A DNA stretch of 64,000 bases, from positions 124,001 through 188,000 of the forward strand of contig NZ_QPHL01000014.1 in the NCBI RefSeq assembly GCF_003335675.1, given 5' to 3'. The DNA is from Winogradskyella sp. KYW1333. Its GTDB lineage: Bacteria; Bacteroidota; Bacteroidia; Flavobacteriales; Flavobacteriaceae. Position 1 is the first letter of the stretch. The number at the start of each line of letters is the position of its first letter. Shown here piece after piece: positions 42,882 to 51,651 of the stretch. Below the pieces are notes generated by a model, which saw nothing but the letters and a program-made list of their open reading frames with translations, ran no database searches and had not been told where the DNA came from. The position numbers were made by a program, and so were the translations under genes.

Positions 42882-44159
42882 ATGAAATCGATATTAAACT
42901 TACTTCTTTGTTTTTTCACTCTAATTAGTTTTTGCCAATCAAACACAGATGTGTTTCTTTTTGACTTAGTATCCAATAACAATTCTATTAAGGTTACCAA
43001 TGGCACTAACATTTCAAATAATGAAGGTTATGATAACCAACCCTCATTTTTAAATGACGATAGAATCTTATACTCTTCCACAAGAAATGGCCAAACAGAT
43101 ATTGCTCAATATTTTAGCAATTACAAATCTAAGGTGTGGATTAACTTTACGGAAGGCAGTGAATATTCACCATTAAAAATTCCAAATAGAAATGAGGTTT
43201 CGGCTGTTAGACTAAATAAAGATGGTAATCAGCGGCTTTACAGATACAATCTTAGTAATGGGGAATCAAGCGAGTTAATTCAAGATTTAGTAGTTGCATA
43301 CTATACATGGTTTAACGAGGAAACTATTGTTTCTGCTGTTATTGAAGACCAGCAACTTAATTTATTTACAACTAATATTTCAGCAGGTACAAGTAGAAAA
43401 TATGCAACTAATGTTGGACGATCATTTCACAAAATCCCCAACTCAAATTTGATAAGTTTTATTTCAAAAGAAAATGAGAATCAATGGCAAATAAAATCAA
43501 TAAATCCAGACACAGGTGTTACAAAATTAATAGCAAATACCATGGAGGGTGTTGAGGATATATGTTGGCTCAATAATAAAACAATTTTATCTGGGAGAGG
43601 AACAAAATTGTATAAGCTCACTTTAAACAAAGACAATAATTGGGTAGAAATAAGCGATTTTAGTTCTCTTGGAATTACTTCAATTACAAGAATAACAGTA
43701 AACTCGTCTATGGACAAACTCGCTATTGCAGCTGATTTTAAAACTGCAAATGATAATACTGAAACTACTAATCAAGACGAAGAACAGGATGATACTGATA
43801 CAACATCTACGGAAAGCAACAAAGAAGTAACAGAAATAGAAACCATTGTTCAACGTAATTTAGATGCTTACAATGCTAGAGATATAGATGCATTTATGAA
43901 GGATTATGCAGATGATATTACGTTATATGCCTATCCTAATACGTTGCAAACAGAAGGTAAGGAAGCCATGCGAAAAGGATATAAAGATTGGTTTGGAAGA
44001 GTTCCAGATTTAAGGGCTTTTATCAAAAAACGGATTATCATTGGCAATAAGGTCATTGATGAAGAGCAAGTTACAGCAAATGGTCAAATCTTTAATGCAG
44101 TAGCAATTTATGAAGTAGAAAATGGTAAAATATCCAAAGTAACCTTTATCCAGAATTAG
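42882..44159 (+). CDS. Secreted propeller-like protein fused to an NTF2/SnoaL-like domain
   Basis: A 425-residue exported protein. After a signal peptide (MKSILNLLLCFFTLISFCQ) come about 270 residues of TolB-like blades (YDNQPSFLNDDRILYSSTRNGQTDIAQY; VSAVRLNKDGNQRLYRYNLSNGES), then a very acidic, Thr-rich linker of about 30 residues, then a SnoaL/NTF2-like domain (VQRNLDAYNARDIDAFMKDYADDITLYAYPNTLQTEGKEAMRKGYKDWF). That last domain often binds a small ligand or catalyses isomerisation or hydrolysis. I chose the ATG at 42882 because the longer frame overlaps the fad terminator. It converges with the M24 peptidase gene, overlapping by four bases. Confidence 0.75.
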   Translation: MKSILNLLLCFFTLISFCQSNTDVFLFDLVSNNNSIKVTNGTNISNNEGYDNQPSFLNDDRILYSSTRNGQTDIAQYFSNYKSKVWINFTEGSEYSPLKIPNRNEVSAVRLNKDGNQRLYRYNLSNGESSELIQDLVVAYYTWFNEETIVSAVIEDQQLNLFTTNISAGTSRKYATNVGRSFHKIPNSNLISFISKENENQWQIKSINPDTGVTKLIANTMEGVEDICWLNNKTILSGRGTKLYKLTLNKDNNWVEISDFSSLGITSITRITVNSSMDKLAIAADFKTANDNTETTNQDEEQDDTDTTSTESNKEVTEIETIVQRNLDAYNARDIDAFMKDYADDITLYAYPNTLQTEGKEAMRKGYKDWFGRVPDLRAFIKKRIIIGNKVIDEEQVTANGQIFNAVAIYEVENGKISKVTFIQN

Positions 44160-45481
44160 TTTGACTTAATTAAAATCAAATCTTCCTGAGGTTCAATTAA
44201 ATATTCAGCTTTATCTTTTTTAACTACGGCCATTTCTTCAACGGAAATTGTTTTAGTGCCACCATCTTCTAATTTCCAAGCATGAAAACCATCAAATGCA
44301 AAGGTCATTCCTTCTTTTATAATTTTTTCAGATGCAGGTCTAACATGCGATGCTCGTGATCCTCCTAAATTTGGTCCTACATCATGCGCTACATAACCTA
44401 CAGGATGTCCTGTACTCCACATAACATATTCTGAACCTGCTTTTTCCATTAAGGTACGTTGTGCTCTATCAACATCTACACCCTTAACTCCTGGTTTCAT
44501 TGCACTAAGAGCAGCTCTATTGCCTGCTTTGCCACTTTCCCAGTAATGCATTATATCATCAGGTGCTTCTGTTTCATCCTCTTTCAAAACATAAGCAAAT
44601 CGCTGTATGTCACTTACCCAGCGATCATAAACTTTTATCCCAAAATCAATTTGTATAACATCTCCTGGCATTATTATTTTATCTGTAGCATGAGAATGCC
44701 CTCTGTCTACACCAGAATTTACATTTGGGTTCTGGTCTGGAGCCCAACCATCAGTAACGCCATATTCAGTCATTTTTTGTTTTAAAAACTTTGCAATATC
44801 AGCATCCGTAGATTTACCAGGTATTACTTCCTTATAAGCTTCAATTTGCCAATCTGCCGTGAGTTGAGCCGCCTTTCTAAGAATTTCAACTTCTTCAGGT
44901 AACTTAATTGATAACCATTCATATACTACTTCGGTTGAAGATACCAACCTATCTGCATTTTCACCCATCAACTCTTCAATGTATTTTCTTTGAGTGTATG
45001 ACATGCCATCGGCCATAGAGTTACTATCCGAAGAATTAATTGCAATTGATTTAAAATTCATTTCAAGAATAAAATTTACTGCCATCTTAACAGCTGAAGT
45101 GCCACGTTCTACACTTATTACCTCATCATGTATATTTAAATCATCTAATGCTGTTGCTTCACCAGAAGGTGAAAAGACCTTGGAGTGAAAACCATCTGGA
45201 TCGTTATAAAACAGAAATGCCGCCGTACCACCAGCATTTTCACCACCTATATGATCTGCAATCGGATCATTGTTATTTTCTCTACACACAACCATCCAAC
45301 AATCCACATCAGAATTTTTAAGTGCTTTTGGTAAAAGTTGATTGATTCGTTTTGTTCTTATTTCTGGCCAGGGATTTTCACCCCAATAAGTATCTGGTTC
45401 AATTGATTTTTTTTCATTGCTTTCATTTTTACATGAAAAACAGACCAAAACAATAAGTAGAATTCTCGTGAAATTGTTCAT
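44156..45481 (-). CDS. M24-family (Xaa-Pro aminopeptidase-like) metallopeptidase, putative lipoprotein
   Basis: A 441-residue extracytoplasmic peptidase. The N-terminus looks like a lipoprotein signal ending in a Cys at 17. The C-terminal pita-bread domain keeps the metal ligands IQIDFG (Asp), SDIQR (Asp), the His of STGHPVGY and the last Glu in SVEEMAVV. The fourth ligand, normally Glu in a TIEPG motif, is Asp here (FAFDGFHAW). Whether this keeps two-metal activity is unknown. It could cleave X-Pro bonds of peptides entering the periplasm and is near two other secreted peptidases. Confidence 0.82.
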   Translation of the reverse strand: MNNFTRILLIVLVCFSCKNESNEKKSIEPDTYWGENPWPEIRTKRINQLLPKALKNSDVDCWMVVCRENNNDPIADHIGGENAGGTAAFLFYNDPDGFHSKVFSPSGEATALDDLNIHDEVISVERGTSAVKMAVNFILEMNFKSIAINSSDSNSMADGMSYTQRKYIEELMGENADRLVSSTEVVYEWLSIKLPEEVEILRKAAQLTADWQIEAYKEVIPGKSTDADIAKFLKQKMTEYGVTDGWAPDQNPNVNSGVDRGHSHATDKIIMPGDVIQIDFGIKVYDRWVSDIQRFAYVLKEDETEAPDDIMHYWESGKAGNRAALSAMKPGVKGVDVDRAQRTLMEKAGSEYVMWSTGHPVGYVAHDVGPNLGGSRASHVRPASEKIIKEGMTFAFDGFHAWKLEDGGTKTISVEEMAVVKKDKAEYLIEPQEDLILIKSN

Positions 45482-45546
45482 AATTAAAGATTATGTTATC
45501 TTGACGAAAGATAATAATAGTCATAAAGACTTAAAAGAATCATTTA

Positions 45547-46701
45547 ATGAAAATCACTTACCTATTCTCGCTACTAATATGTTTAAATATAACATCAAAA
45601 CAAAAGGCTATTGAACCAACTCTAGAAAATATTTCATGGATTTCGGGCACATGGCATGGAGAAGCCTTTGGTAGTATTACAGAAGAAATTTGGAGTGAAC
45701 CATCTGGTGGATCAATGTTGGCCACCTTTAAGTTAATTAATGAGGGAAAGGTTAAATTTTATGAAATTGAAATAATTAGGGAAATTGAAAACAGCCTTAT
45801 TCTTCAATTAAAACATTTTGGACCAGATCTAAAAGGTGGGGAAACAAAAGACAAAACTGTAGTCTTTCCTCTAAAGGAGATAACTGAAAATAAAGTGGTA
45901 TTCGAAGGGATTACATTCGAAAAAATTAGTGATTCTGAGATGAACGTTCATGTTGATATAAATGAAAAAAGTAAAGTTGAAACCGTAATATTTAATTATA
46001 AAAAAGCAATTCAAAATTCTAAACCGATAAAACAATTGATTGAAGTATATCATACTACTACAGGTCCAGTATTAGACGGTAAAGCAGATGAAGAAATTTG
46101 GAAAAAGAGTGAATGGCACAAATTAGATCAACGGTGGCTTGGTAATCCATATTCAGAAAAAGACTTTTCAGGCAAATATAAACTTGCATGGACTGAGGAC
46201 GCCCTTTACTTATTAGCTGAAATTCAAGATGACAAACTTGTTGATTTTTATGAAGATCCTTTAACCACGTGGTGGGATGATGATTGTTTAGAAATATTCA
46301 TAGATGAAGATAATAGTGGTGGTGAACATCAATTTAATCATAATGCTTTTGCTTATCACATTGCATTAGATGGAAATATAGTTGACATGTCAACTAAAAA
46401 GGAAGGGAAACTGTATAACTCACATGTACAATCAAAAATTAAAACGGAGGGCAATACCACCATTTGGGAGGTTAAAGTTTCTCTTTATGACGATTCATAT
46501 GATGATGATGATAAAAATTATCCTGTAAAATTACATACTAATAAAAATGTAGGTTTTGCTTTAGCCTACTGTGATAATGATAGTAGTAAAAACAGGGAAA
46601 ACTTTATAGGATCGGTATATGTAGAAGGTGATGATAAAAACAGAGGTTGGATAGATGCCAATATTTTTGGAACTCTTATACTTAAATCCTCTAAAAACTA
46701 A
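45547..46701 (+). CDS. Exported DUF6265 plus family 9-like carbohydrate-binding protein
   Basis: A 384-residue protein with a short signal peptide. The first half is a DUF6265-like lipocalin-type barrel (ISWISGTWHGEAFGSITEEIWSEPSGGSMLATFKL). The second half, from about residue 160, resembles a CBM9-like beta-sandwich (TTGPVLDGKADEEIWKKSEWH; LLAEIQDDKLVDFYEDPLTTWWDDDCLEIFIDED). The latter binds sugars or xenobiotic-like ligands in other proteins. Neither half shows an enzymatic motif. Joining of the two domains is unusual; I infer a periplasmic ligand-binding role. It diverges from the M24 gene and precedes the M28 and M1 peptidases. Confidence 0.75.
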   Translation: MKITYLFSLLICLNITSKQKAIEPTLENISWISGTWHGEAFGSITEEIWSEPSGGSMLATFKLINEGKVKFYEIEIIREIENSLILQLKHFGPDLKGGETKDKTVVFPLKEITENKVVFEGITFEKISDSEMNVHVDINEKSKVETVIFNYKKAIQNSKPIKQLIEVYHTTTGPVLDGKADEEIWKKSEWHKLDQRWLGNPYSEKDFSGKYKLAWTEDALYLLAEIQDDKLVDFYEDPLTTWWDDDCLEIFIDEDNSGGEHQFNHNAFAYHIALDGNIVDMSTKKEGKLYNSHVQSKIKTEGNTTIWEVKVSLYDDSYDDDDKNYPVKLHTNKNVGFALAYCDNDSSKNRENFIGSVYVEGDDKNRGWIDANIFGTLILKSSKN

Positions 46702-46776
46702 GTTTGTATTAACAAATTTTTATACAATCTCATTTTTCAATCAATTATTTTTAAGCTTTATTTCAATACAATTACA

Positions 46777-48123
46777 ATGAAAACAACCATTATTGCCTTA
46801 GCATTGCTTTTTTCCATTACAATTGAAGCACAAACAGATCCTAAAATTTATGATATTGTTGATGCCGTATCAGAAGATAGATTAAGAAATGATGTCAAAA
46901 AACTCGCAGATTTTGGGACTAGACATACCTTAAGTGATACGCTTTCTGAGACAAGAGGTATTGGTGCTGCAAGACGTTGGATTAAATCAGAGTTTGATAA
47001 AATTTCTAGTAACTGTAACGATTGTTTAGAAGTTTTTTATCAAAAGGATTTGGTTGAAAAAGGGACAAACCAACGCATTGTAAAAGATGTAATGGTGGTC
47101 AACGTAGTTGCAATACAACGAGGAACAAAATATCCAAACAGGTATATTATCATGAGTGGTGATATAGATTCTAGAGTTTCTGACCCAACTGATTACACCA
47201 CAGATTCTCCTGGTGCTAATGACAACGCGACTGGAATGGCTGGTGCCATGGAAGCTTCAAGGGTTCTTTCTCAATATAAATTTGAAAATAGTATTGTTTA
47301 TGTTGGACTCTCTGGAGAGGAGCAAGGGTTATTTGGAGGTCAAGGTTTAGCAAAATATGCTAAGGAAAATGAATGGGAAATTATTGGTGTGTTAAATAAT
47401 GATATGATAGGTAACATTACTGGTGTTGACGGCGTAGTTGACAATAGAACATTCAGAATTTTTTCAGAGCCTATTACAACAGACATAACCGACCCAAAAA
47501 CATTAGCTAGACAAGCAAGAAGTAGACGTTTTTATGGTGGTGAAGTAGACGGAATATCAAGGCAATTGGCTCGTTATGTTCATAAAACGACTAAAACCTA
47601 TATGCCTGAAATGAATCCAATGATGGTATATCGCCTAGACAGATTTGGACGTGGTGGTCACCACAGGCCATTTAATGATCAAGGTTTTGCTGGTATTCGT
47701 ATTATGGAAGCCCATGAAAATTATACCCAACAGCACCAAGATATAAGAATAGAAAATGGAATTAATTATGGTGATACTTTTGAACATGTTAATTTTCCAT
47801 ATTGTAAAAAATTAACAGCTGTTAATGCCATAACCATGGCTAGCCTTGCTTCTGCTCCTCCATCACCAAAAGAAGTAGGAATTGGAGGTGTCGTTGAAGC
47901 CTCAGCTAAATTTAAATGGAATAAAGTTGAAGGTGCTAAAGGCTATAAAATTTATTGGAGAGATACCACTTCCCCTACTTGGGATAATAGTAGGTACGTT
48001 GGCGATATTTCAGAATTCACATTAGAAGGTATAGTAATTGATAATTATTTTTTCGGAATATCTGCAGTTGGTGAAAACGGACATGAAAGTTTGGTGGTAT
48101 TCCCAAACAAAATTTTTAGGTAA
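46777..48123 (+). CDS. Secreted M28-family zinc peptidase with Fn3-like C-terminus
   Basis: A 448-residue exported aminopeptidase-like protein (signal MKTTIIALALLFSITIEAQ). The zinc-peptidase core shows SPGANDNATGMAGAMEASRVL (bridging Asp), GLSGEEQGLFGG (Glu pair), LNNDMIGNI (Asp) and GGHHRPFNDQGF (His). The first zinc ligand, normally His in a GxHxDS motif, is Asp (SGDIDSR). A beta-sandwich of Fn3 type closes the protein (AKFKWNKVEGAKGYKIYWRDT). Its stop overlaps the start of the M1 peptidase gene, so the two are coupled and probably act together on extracellular peptides. Confidence 0.86.
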   Translation: MKTTIIALALLFSITIEAQTDPKIYDIVDAVSEDRLRNDVKKLADFGTRHTLSDTLSETRGIGAARRWIKSEFDKISSNCNDCLEVFYQKDLVEKGTNQRIVKDVMVVNVVAIQRGTKYPNRYIIMSGDIDSRVSDPTDYTTDSPGANDNATGMAGAMEASRVLSQYKFENSIVYVGLSGEEQGLFGGQGLAKYAKENEWEIIGVLNNDMIGNITGVDGVVDNRTFRIFSEPITTDITDPKTLARQARSRRFYGGEVDGISRQLARYVHKTTKTYMPEMNPMMVYRLDRFGRGGHHRPFNDQGFAGIRIMEAHENYTQQHQDIRIENGINYGDTFEHVNFPYCKKLTAVNAITMASLASAPPSPKEVGIGGVVEASAKFKWNKVEGAKGYKIYWRDTTSPTWDNSRYVGDISEFTLEGIVIDNYFFGISAVGENGHESLVVFPNKIFR

Positions 48124-49757
48124 TGAAAAAAAAAGCCATAACAGCAATTTTCTTATTATGCCTCTCATTAAGCTTTGCTCAACTACTTCAAGAAAAGAAC
48201 AACTTTACAAGACAAGACTCATTACGTGGTAGTATCACTCCAGAACGTGAGTGGTGGGATCTCACATATTATCATTTAGATATTGAAGTTAAGCCAGACG
48301 AAAAGTTTATTTCGGGTAAGAATACAGTTCAGTATAAAGTACTTAAACCTCACAATAGGATTCAAATAGACTTACAATCTCCATTGCAGATTGAAAAAGT
48401 GATTCAGAATGGAAAAGAATTATCCTTCACATCAGAAATGAATGCACATTTTATTAATCTTGTTGACCAGCAAGAAGTCAATACCATAAATTCCTTAACC
48501 CTGCATTATAAAGGACATCCAAGAGAAGCTAAACGTGCACCTTGGGATGGTGGTTTATCCTGGAAAAAGGATGAAAATGGCAAACATTTTGTTGCCACAT
48601 CTTGCCAAGGATTAGGTGCAAGTGTATGGTGGCCAAATAAAGATCATATGTATGATGAACCTGACAGTATGTTAATCAGTGTCACCAACCCAAAGGGTTT
48701 AACAAATGTTTCTAATGGCAGACTTCGCAATCTTGAAGAAAATGATGATAACACAGTAACATCACATTGGTTTGTGAGCAATCCTATCAATAATTATGGT
48801 GTCAACATTAATATAGGTGATTACACACACTTTTCAGAAACGTATAATGGCGAAAAAGGAGCATTAGATATGGATTACTGGGTATTATCCGATAATCTAG
48901 AAATAGCGAAAGAACATTTTAAGGATGCTCCAAAAATGATGAAGGCTTTTGAACATTGGTTTGGTTCTTACCCATTTTATGAGGATAGTTTTAAACTGGT
49001 TGAAGTCCCTTATTTAGGTATGGAGCATCAAAGTTCTGTTACTTATGGCAATCAATACAAGAAGGGATATTTAGGTAATGATCTGTCAGGAACAGGCTGG
49101 GGACTTAAATTCGATTTTATAATAATTCATGAAGCCGGACATGAATGGTTTGCAAATAACATTACTTACAGAGACGCTGCAGATATGTGGATTCATGAAG
49201 GATTTACAGCTTACTCGGAAAACTTATTTCTAGACTATTATTACGGCAAGGAAGCATCAGCAGACTATGTTATAGGCACAAGAGCTAATATTCAAAATGA
49301 CAGACCGCTTATTGGACAATATAACGTCAACAATGAAGGGTCAAGTGATATGTATTATAAAGGTGCCAATATGCTTCACACATTACGCCAATTAATTGAG
49401 GACGATGGCTTATGGCGAGAAATCTTACGTGGTTTGAATAAAGAGTTTTATCATCAGACTGTGTCGAGCCAACAAGTAGAAGACTACATTAGCAAACGCA
49501 CAAATAAAGACCTTACATCATTTTTTAATCAGTATCTACGCGATGTTAGGATTCCAACTTTAGAATATAAAATGAAGGACGGTAAATTAAATTATCGCTA
49601 TACAAATATTATTAAAGGTTTTGATATGCCTATCCAAGTTGAGTTAGATGGGTATTCTCATTGGCTCTTTCCAAATTCGGAATGGCAAGTGTTAAAAACA
49701 CCAGCTAAGACTTTTAACATAGATCGAGATTTTTACATTGAGACCAAAGAAATCTGA
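48123..49757 (+). CDS. Secreted M1-family zinc aminopeptidase
   Basis: A 544-residue exported gluzincin. It has a signal peptide (ITAIFLLCLSLSFAQ), an N-terminal beta-saddle (YYHLDIEVKPDEKFISGKNTVQYKV), the exopeptidase motif YLGMEHQSS (in place of GxMEN) and the zinc site HEAGHEWFANN followed 18 residues later by Glu in WIHEGFTAYSE. It lacks the long helical C-terminal domain of PepN, which is common for Bacteroidota M1 peptidases. It is translationally coupled to the M28 gene (TAATG). The ATG of the decayed YdeI-like gene overlaps its stop codon, so that gene once belonged to the same operon. Confidence 0.9.
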   Translation: MKKKAITAIFLLCLSLSFAQLLQEKNNFTRQDSLRGSITPEREWWDLTYYHLDIEVKPDEKFISGKNTVQYKVLKPHNRIQIDLQSPLQIEKVIQNGKELSFTSEMNAHFINLVDQQEVNTINSLTLHYKGHPREAKRAPWDGGLSWKKDENGKHFVATSCQGLGASVWWPNKDHMYDEPDSMLISVTNPKGLTNVSNGRLRNLEENDDNTVTSHWFVSNPINNYGVNINIGDYTHFSETYNGEKGALDMDYWVLSDNLEIAKEHFKDAPKMMKAFEHWFGSYPFYEDSFKLVEVPYLGMEHQSSVTYGNQYKKGYLGNDLSGTGWGLKFDFIIIHEAGHEWFANNITYRDAADMWIHEGFTAYSENLFLDYYYGKEASADYVIGTRANIQNDRPLIGQYNVNNEGSSDMYYKGANMLHTLRQLIEDDGLWREILRGLNKEFYHQTVSSQQVEDYISKRTNKDLTSFFNQYLRDVRIPTLEYKMKDGKLNYRYTNIIKGFDMPIQVELDGYSHWLFPNSEWQVLKTPAKTFNIDRDFYIETKEI

Positions 49758-50255
49758 TGATTTCAGAAATACCAGAATATTATTTTGAACGCGATGTAGA
49801 ATGGTACGATTGGTTGCAATCCAACCACGATAAGTTTAAGGCTGTACTTCTTATCTTCTATAAACTCGAGACTGCTATGCCCACCATGCGCTAGGAGTAA
49901 GCAGTTAAGGTTACACTATGTTTCGGCTGGATTGATTCTACAGTAAAAAGTCTAGGTAAAGGAAAGCGAAAACAGTATTTCTCACCTCGCAATCCAAAAA
50001 GTACGTGGAGTGCTTTAAACAAAAAATACATCATAGAGCTTGAAGACGCTGGACTTGTCTAAAACCCAGGATACGACATGATAAATCTTGCTAAAAAACA
50101 GGTACTTAGACGGCAATAGATGATGTTGAAAATGGAGTAATTCCACCTGCCCTGCAAAAGCCTTTAATACTAATCCAAAAGCCATTGAAAATTTTAATAA
50201 CTTCAGTCATGGATATCGTAAAAGTTATCTCTCATGGCTGAATAGTGCAAATTAA
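49757..50255 (+). pseudogene. Decayed YdeI/OmpD-associated family gene
   Basis: The stretch translates in pieces as a YdeI-type protein (DUF1801/OmdA relatives): YYFERDVEWYDWLQSNHDKFKAV, then after stops VTLCFGWIDSTVKSLGKGKRKQYFSPRNPKSTWSALNKKYIIELEDAGLV, then, in shifted frames and past further stops, DDVENGVIPPALQK and FNNFSHGYRKSYLSWLNSAN. At least four stop codons and two or more frameshifts break it. The whole domain is still recognisable end to end, so inactivation is fairly recent. The ATG overlaps the stop of the M1 peptidase gene. The family role is poorly known (stress or antimicrobial-peptide response). Confidence 0.85.
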
Positions 50256-50337
50256 AAAAAGAAATAGTGTGCTCTTGGTTCTTATATACATAATGAAATA
50301 GTTAGGTGATATAAATATATGCGAAAAATGCTTAGGT

Positions 50338-51555
50338 CTATTCAATAGCATAGGCACGTTCTATTGGCCAAGAATCTTCATAACCTTCCTCCCATTTATG
50401 TGATTTAATTTCATCATCTGTAGCTAAACAACTATCAAGATGAGATCTGACTAGAGCTTCATCCATATCCTGCCCAATAAAAACAATCTCGTTTTTTCGA
50501 TCGCCAAATGTCGTATCCCAATCTTTTTCAATATGATCCTGATTTTCTACAAAAGCGTATTGCTGTATTCTACTTTCAAAAGGCATACTGCTCCACCAAA
50601 CTCCTGCACTATCTGCCTTTAATGAGCCTCCTGCTTGTCCCCAGATTAAAGCTTGGTCTGGACGCGAAGCCAACCAAAACAATCCCTTACTTCTTATAAT
50701 GGATAACGGAAATCTTTGTTGTATATAATTCATAAAACGAACAGGGTCAAATGGCTTTTTTGTTCTATAAACAAAAGAAGAAATCCCATACTCCTCTGTT
50801 TCTGGAGTGTGGTCTTCCTTATTCAGTTCTTCGATCCATCCTGCACTTTGCTCAGCCTCATCAAAATCAAATAACCCAGTATTTAGAATTCTACTTGGAT
50901 CTACTTTGCTGTAACTAGACTCAATAATCTGAGCAGATGGGTTTAATTTGTTTATAGTTGCTCTTAATACACCCAAGTGATCTTTGGAAACTAAATCCGT
51001 CTTATTTAGAATAATTACGTTGGCAAATTCTATTTGATCAGTCAATAGATTTACTATGGTTCTATAATCATTTTCAATATCTGTTAAATCTCTATCTACC
51101 AGTAATTCAGGACTACCAAAATCCTTAAAGAAATTAAAGGTATCTACAACAGTAACCATGGTATCAACATAGCTAAAGCGTGATAGGTCAATACCATTTT
51201 CCTCATCGACAAATGAAAAAGTTTGTGCTACGGGAATCGGTTCACTAATACCTGTACTCTCAATAAGTAAATAATCAAATCTGTTTTCCTTAGCAAGACG
51301 TTCAACCTCAACCATTAGATCTTCACGCAGTGTACAACAAATACATCCATTACTCATTTCTACAAGCTTCTCCTCTGTACGCGAAAGCGTATTCTCGCTT
51401 TTAACAAGTGCCGCATCAACATTTACCTCACTCATATCATTAACAATTACAGCAACCTTTAGGCCTTGCTTATTATGCAGAACATGGTTTAATAAAGTTG
51501 TTTTTCCTGCTCCAAGAAAACCACTTAAAACAGTAACCGGCAATTTCTTATCCAT
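50338..51555 (-). CDS. COG0523 (CobW/ZigA-type) metal-chaperone GTPase
   Basis: A 405-residue G3E GTPase. It shows Walker [17 protein letters not shown], the metal-binding [11 protein letters not shown] with the invariant CxCC, the switch [19 protein letters not shown] for guanine recognition, and a CobW C-terminal domain ([21 protein letters not shown]). Family members hand zinc or another metal to client enzymes, often under zinc shortage. A 33-base palindrome with core GCAAC-n3-GTTGC overlaps its promoter. No cobalamin synthesis genes are near, so a zinc-responsive role is more likely than cobalt insertion; that is inference. Confidence 0.9.
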   Translation of the reverse strand: MDKKLPVTVLSGFLGAGKTTLLNHVLHNKQGLKVAVIVNDMSEVNVDAALVKSENTLSRTEEKLVEMSNGCICCTLREDLMVEVERLAKENRFDYLLIESTGISEPIPVAQTFSFVDEENGIDLSRFSYVDTMVTVVDTFNFFKDFGSPELLVDRDLTDIENDYRTIVNLLTDQIEFANVIILNKTDLVSKDHLGVLRATINKLNPSAQIIESSYSKVDPSRILNTGLFDFDEAEQSAGWIEELNKEDHTPETEEYGISSFVYRTKKPFDPVRFMNYIQQRFPLSIIRSKGLFWLASRPDQALIWGQAGGSLKADSAGVWWSSMPFESRIQQYAFVENQDHIEKDWDTTFGDRKNEIVFIGQDMDEALVRSHLDSCLATDDEIKSHKWEEGYEDSWPIERAYAIE

Positions 51556-51585
51556 AGTCTATAGATTTATTATTAATGAAGAGGA

Positions 51586-51593
51586 CAAATTTA
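51586..51593 (-). promoter_or_regulatory. -7 promoter element of the COG0523 gene
   Basis: On the minus strand TAAATTTG matches TAnnTTTG. A TTG 20 bases upstream, inside the neighbouring palindrome, fits the -33 element, so the palindrome overlaps the promoter. Confidence 0.6.
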
Positions 51594-51602
51594 AGTGTAA
51601 TA

Positions 51603-51635
51603 AATTACAAATGCAACCAAGTTGCATTTGTAATT
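51603..51635 (-). promoter_or_regulatory. 33-base palindromic operator, candidate Zur-type box
   Basis: Two exact 15-base arms, AATTACAAATGCAAC and GTTGCATTTGTAATT, flank CAA. The site covers the -33 region of the COG0523 gene promoter, which suits repression by a Fur-family regulator such as Zur. It could also form a hairpin for the operon ending at 51652, but no T-run follows on the minus strand. Regulator identity is inferred from the gene controlled. Confidence 0.65.
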
Positions 51636-51651
51636 CTATGTCATAGTAAGA

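Noticed and set aside
45417-45614. A 65-codon plus-strand frame across the spacer between the M24 gene and the DUF6265 gene
   Set aside because: It overlaps the starts of both real genes in other frames and has no recognisable domain.
51603-51635. The 33-base palindrome as terminator of the AAA+/VWA operon
   Set aside because: No T-run follows on the minus strand, and the site overlaps a well-spaced -33/-7 promoter for the COG0523 gene; a dual role is not excluded.
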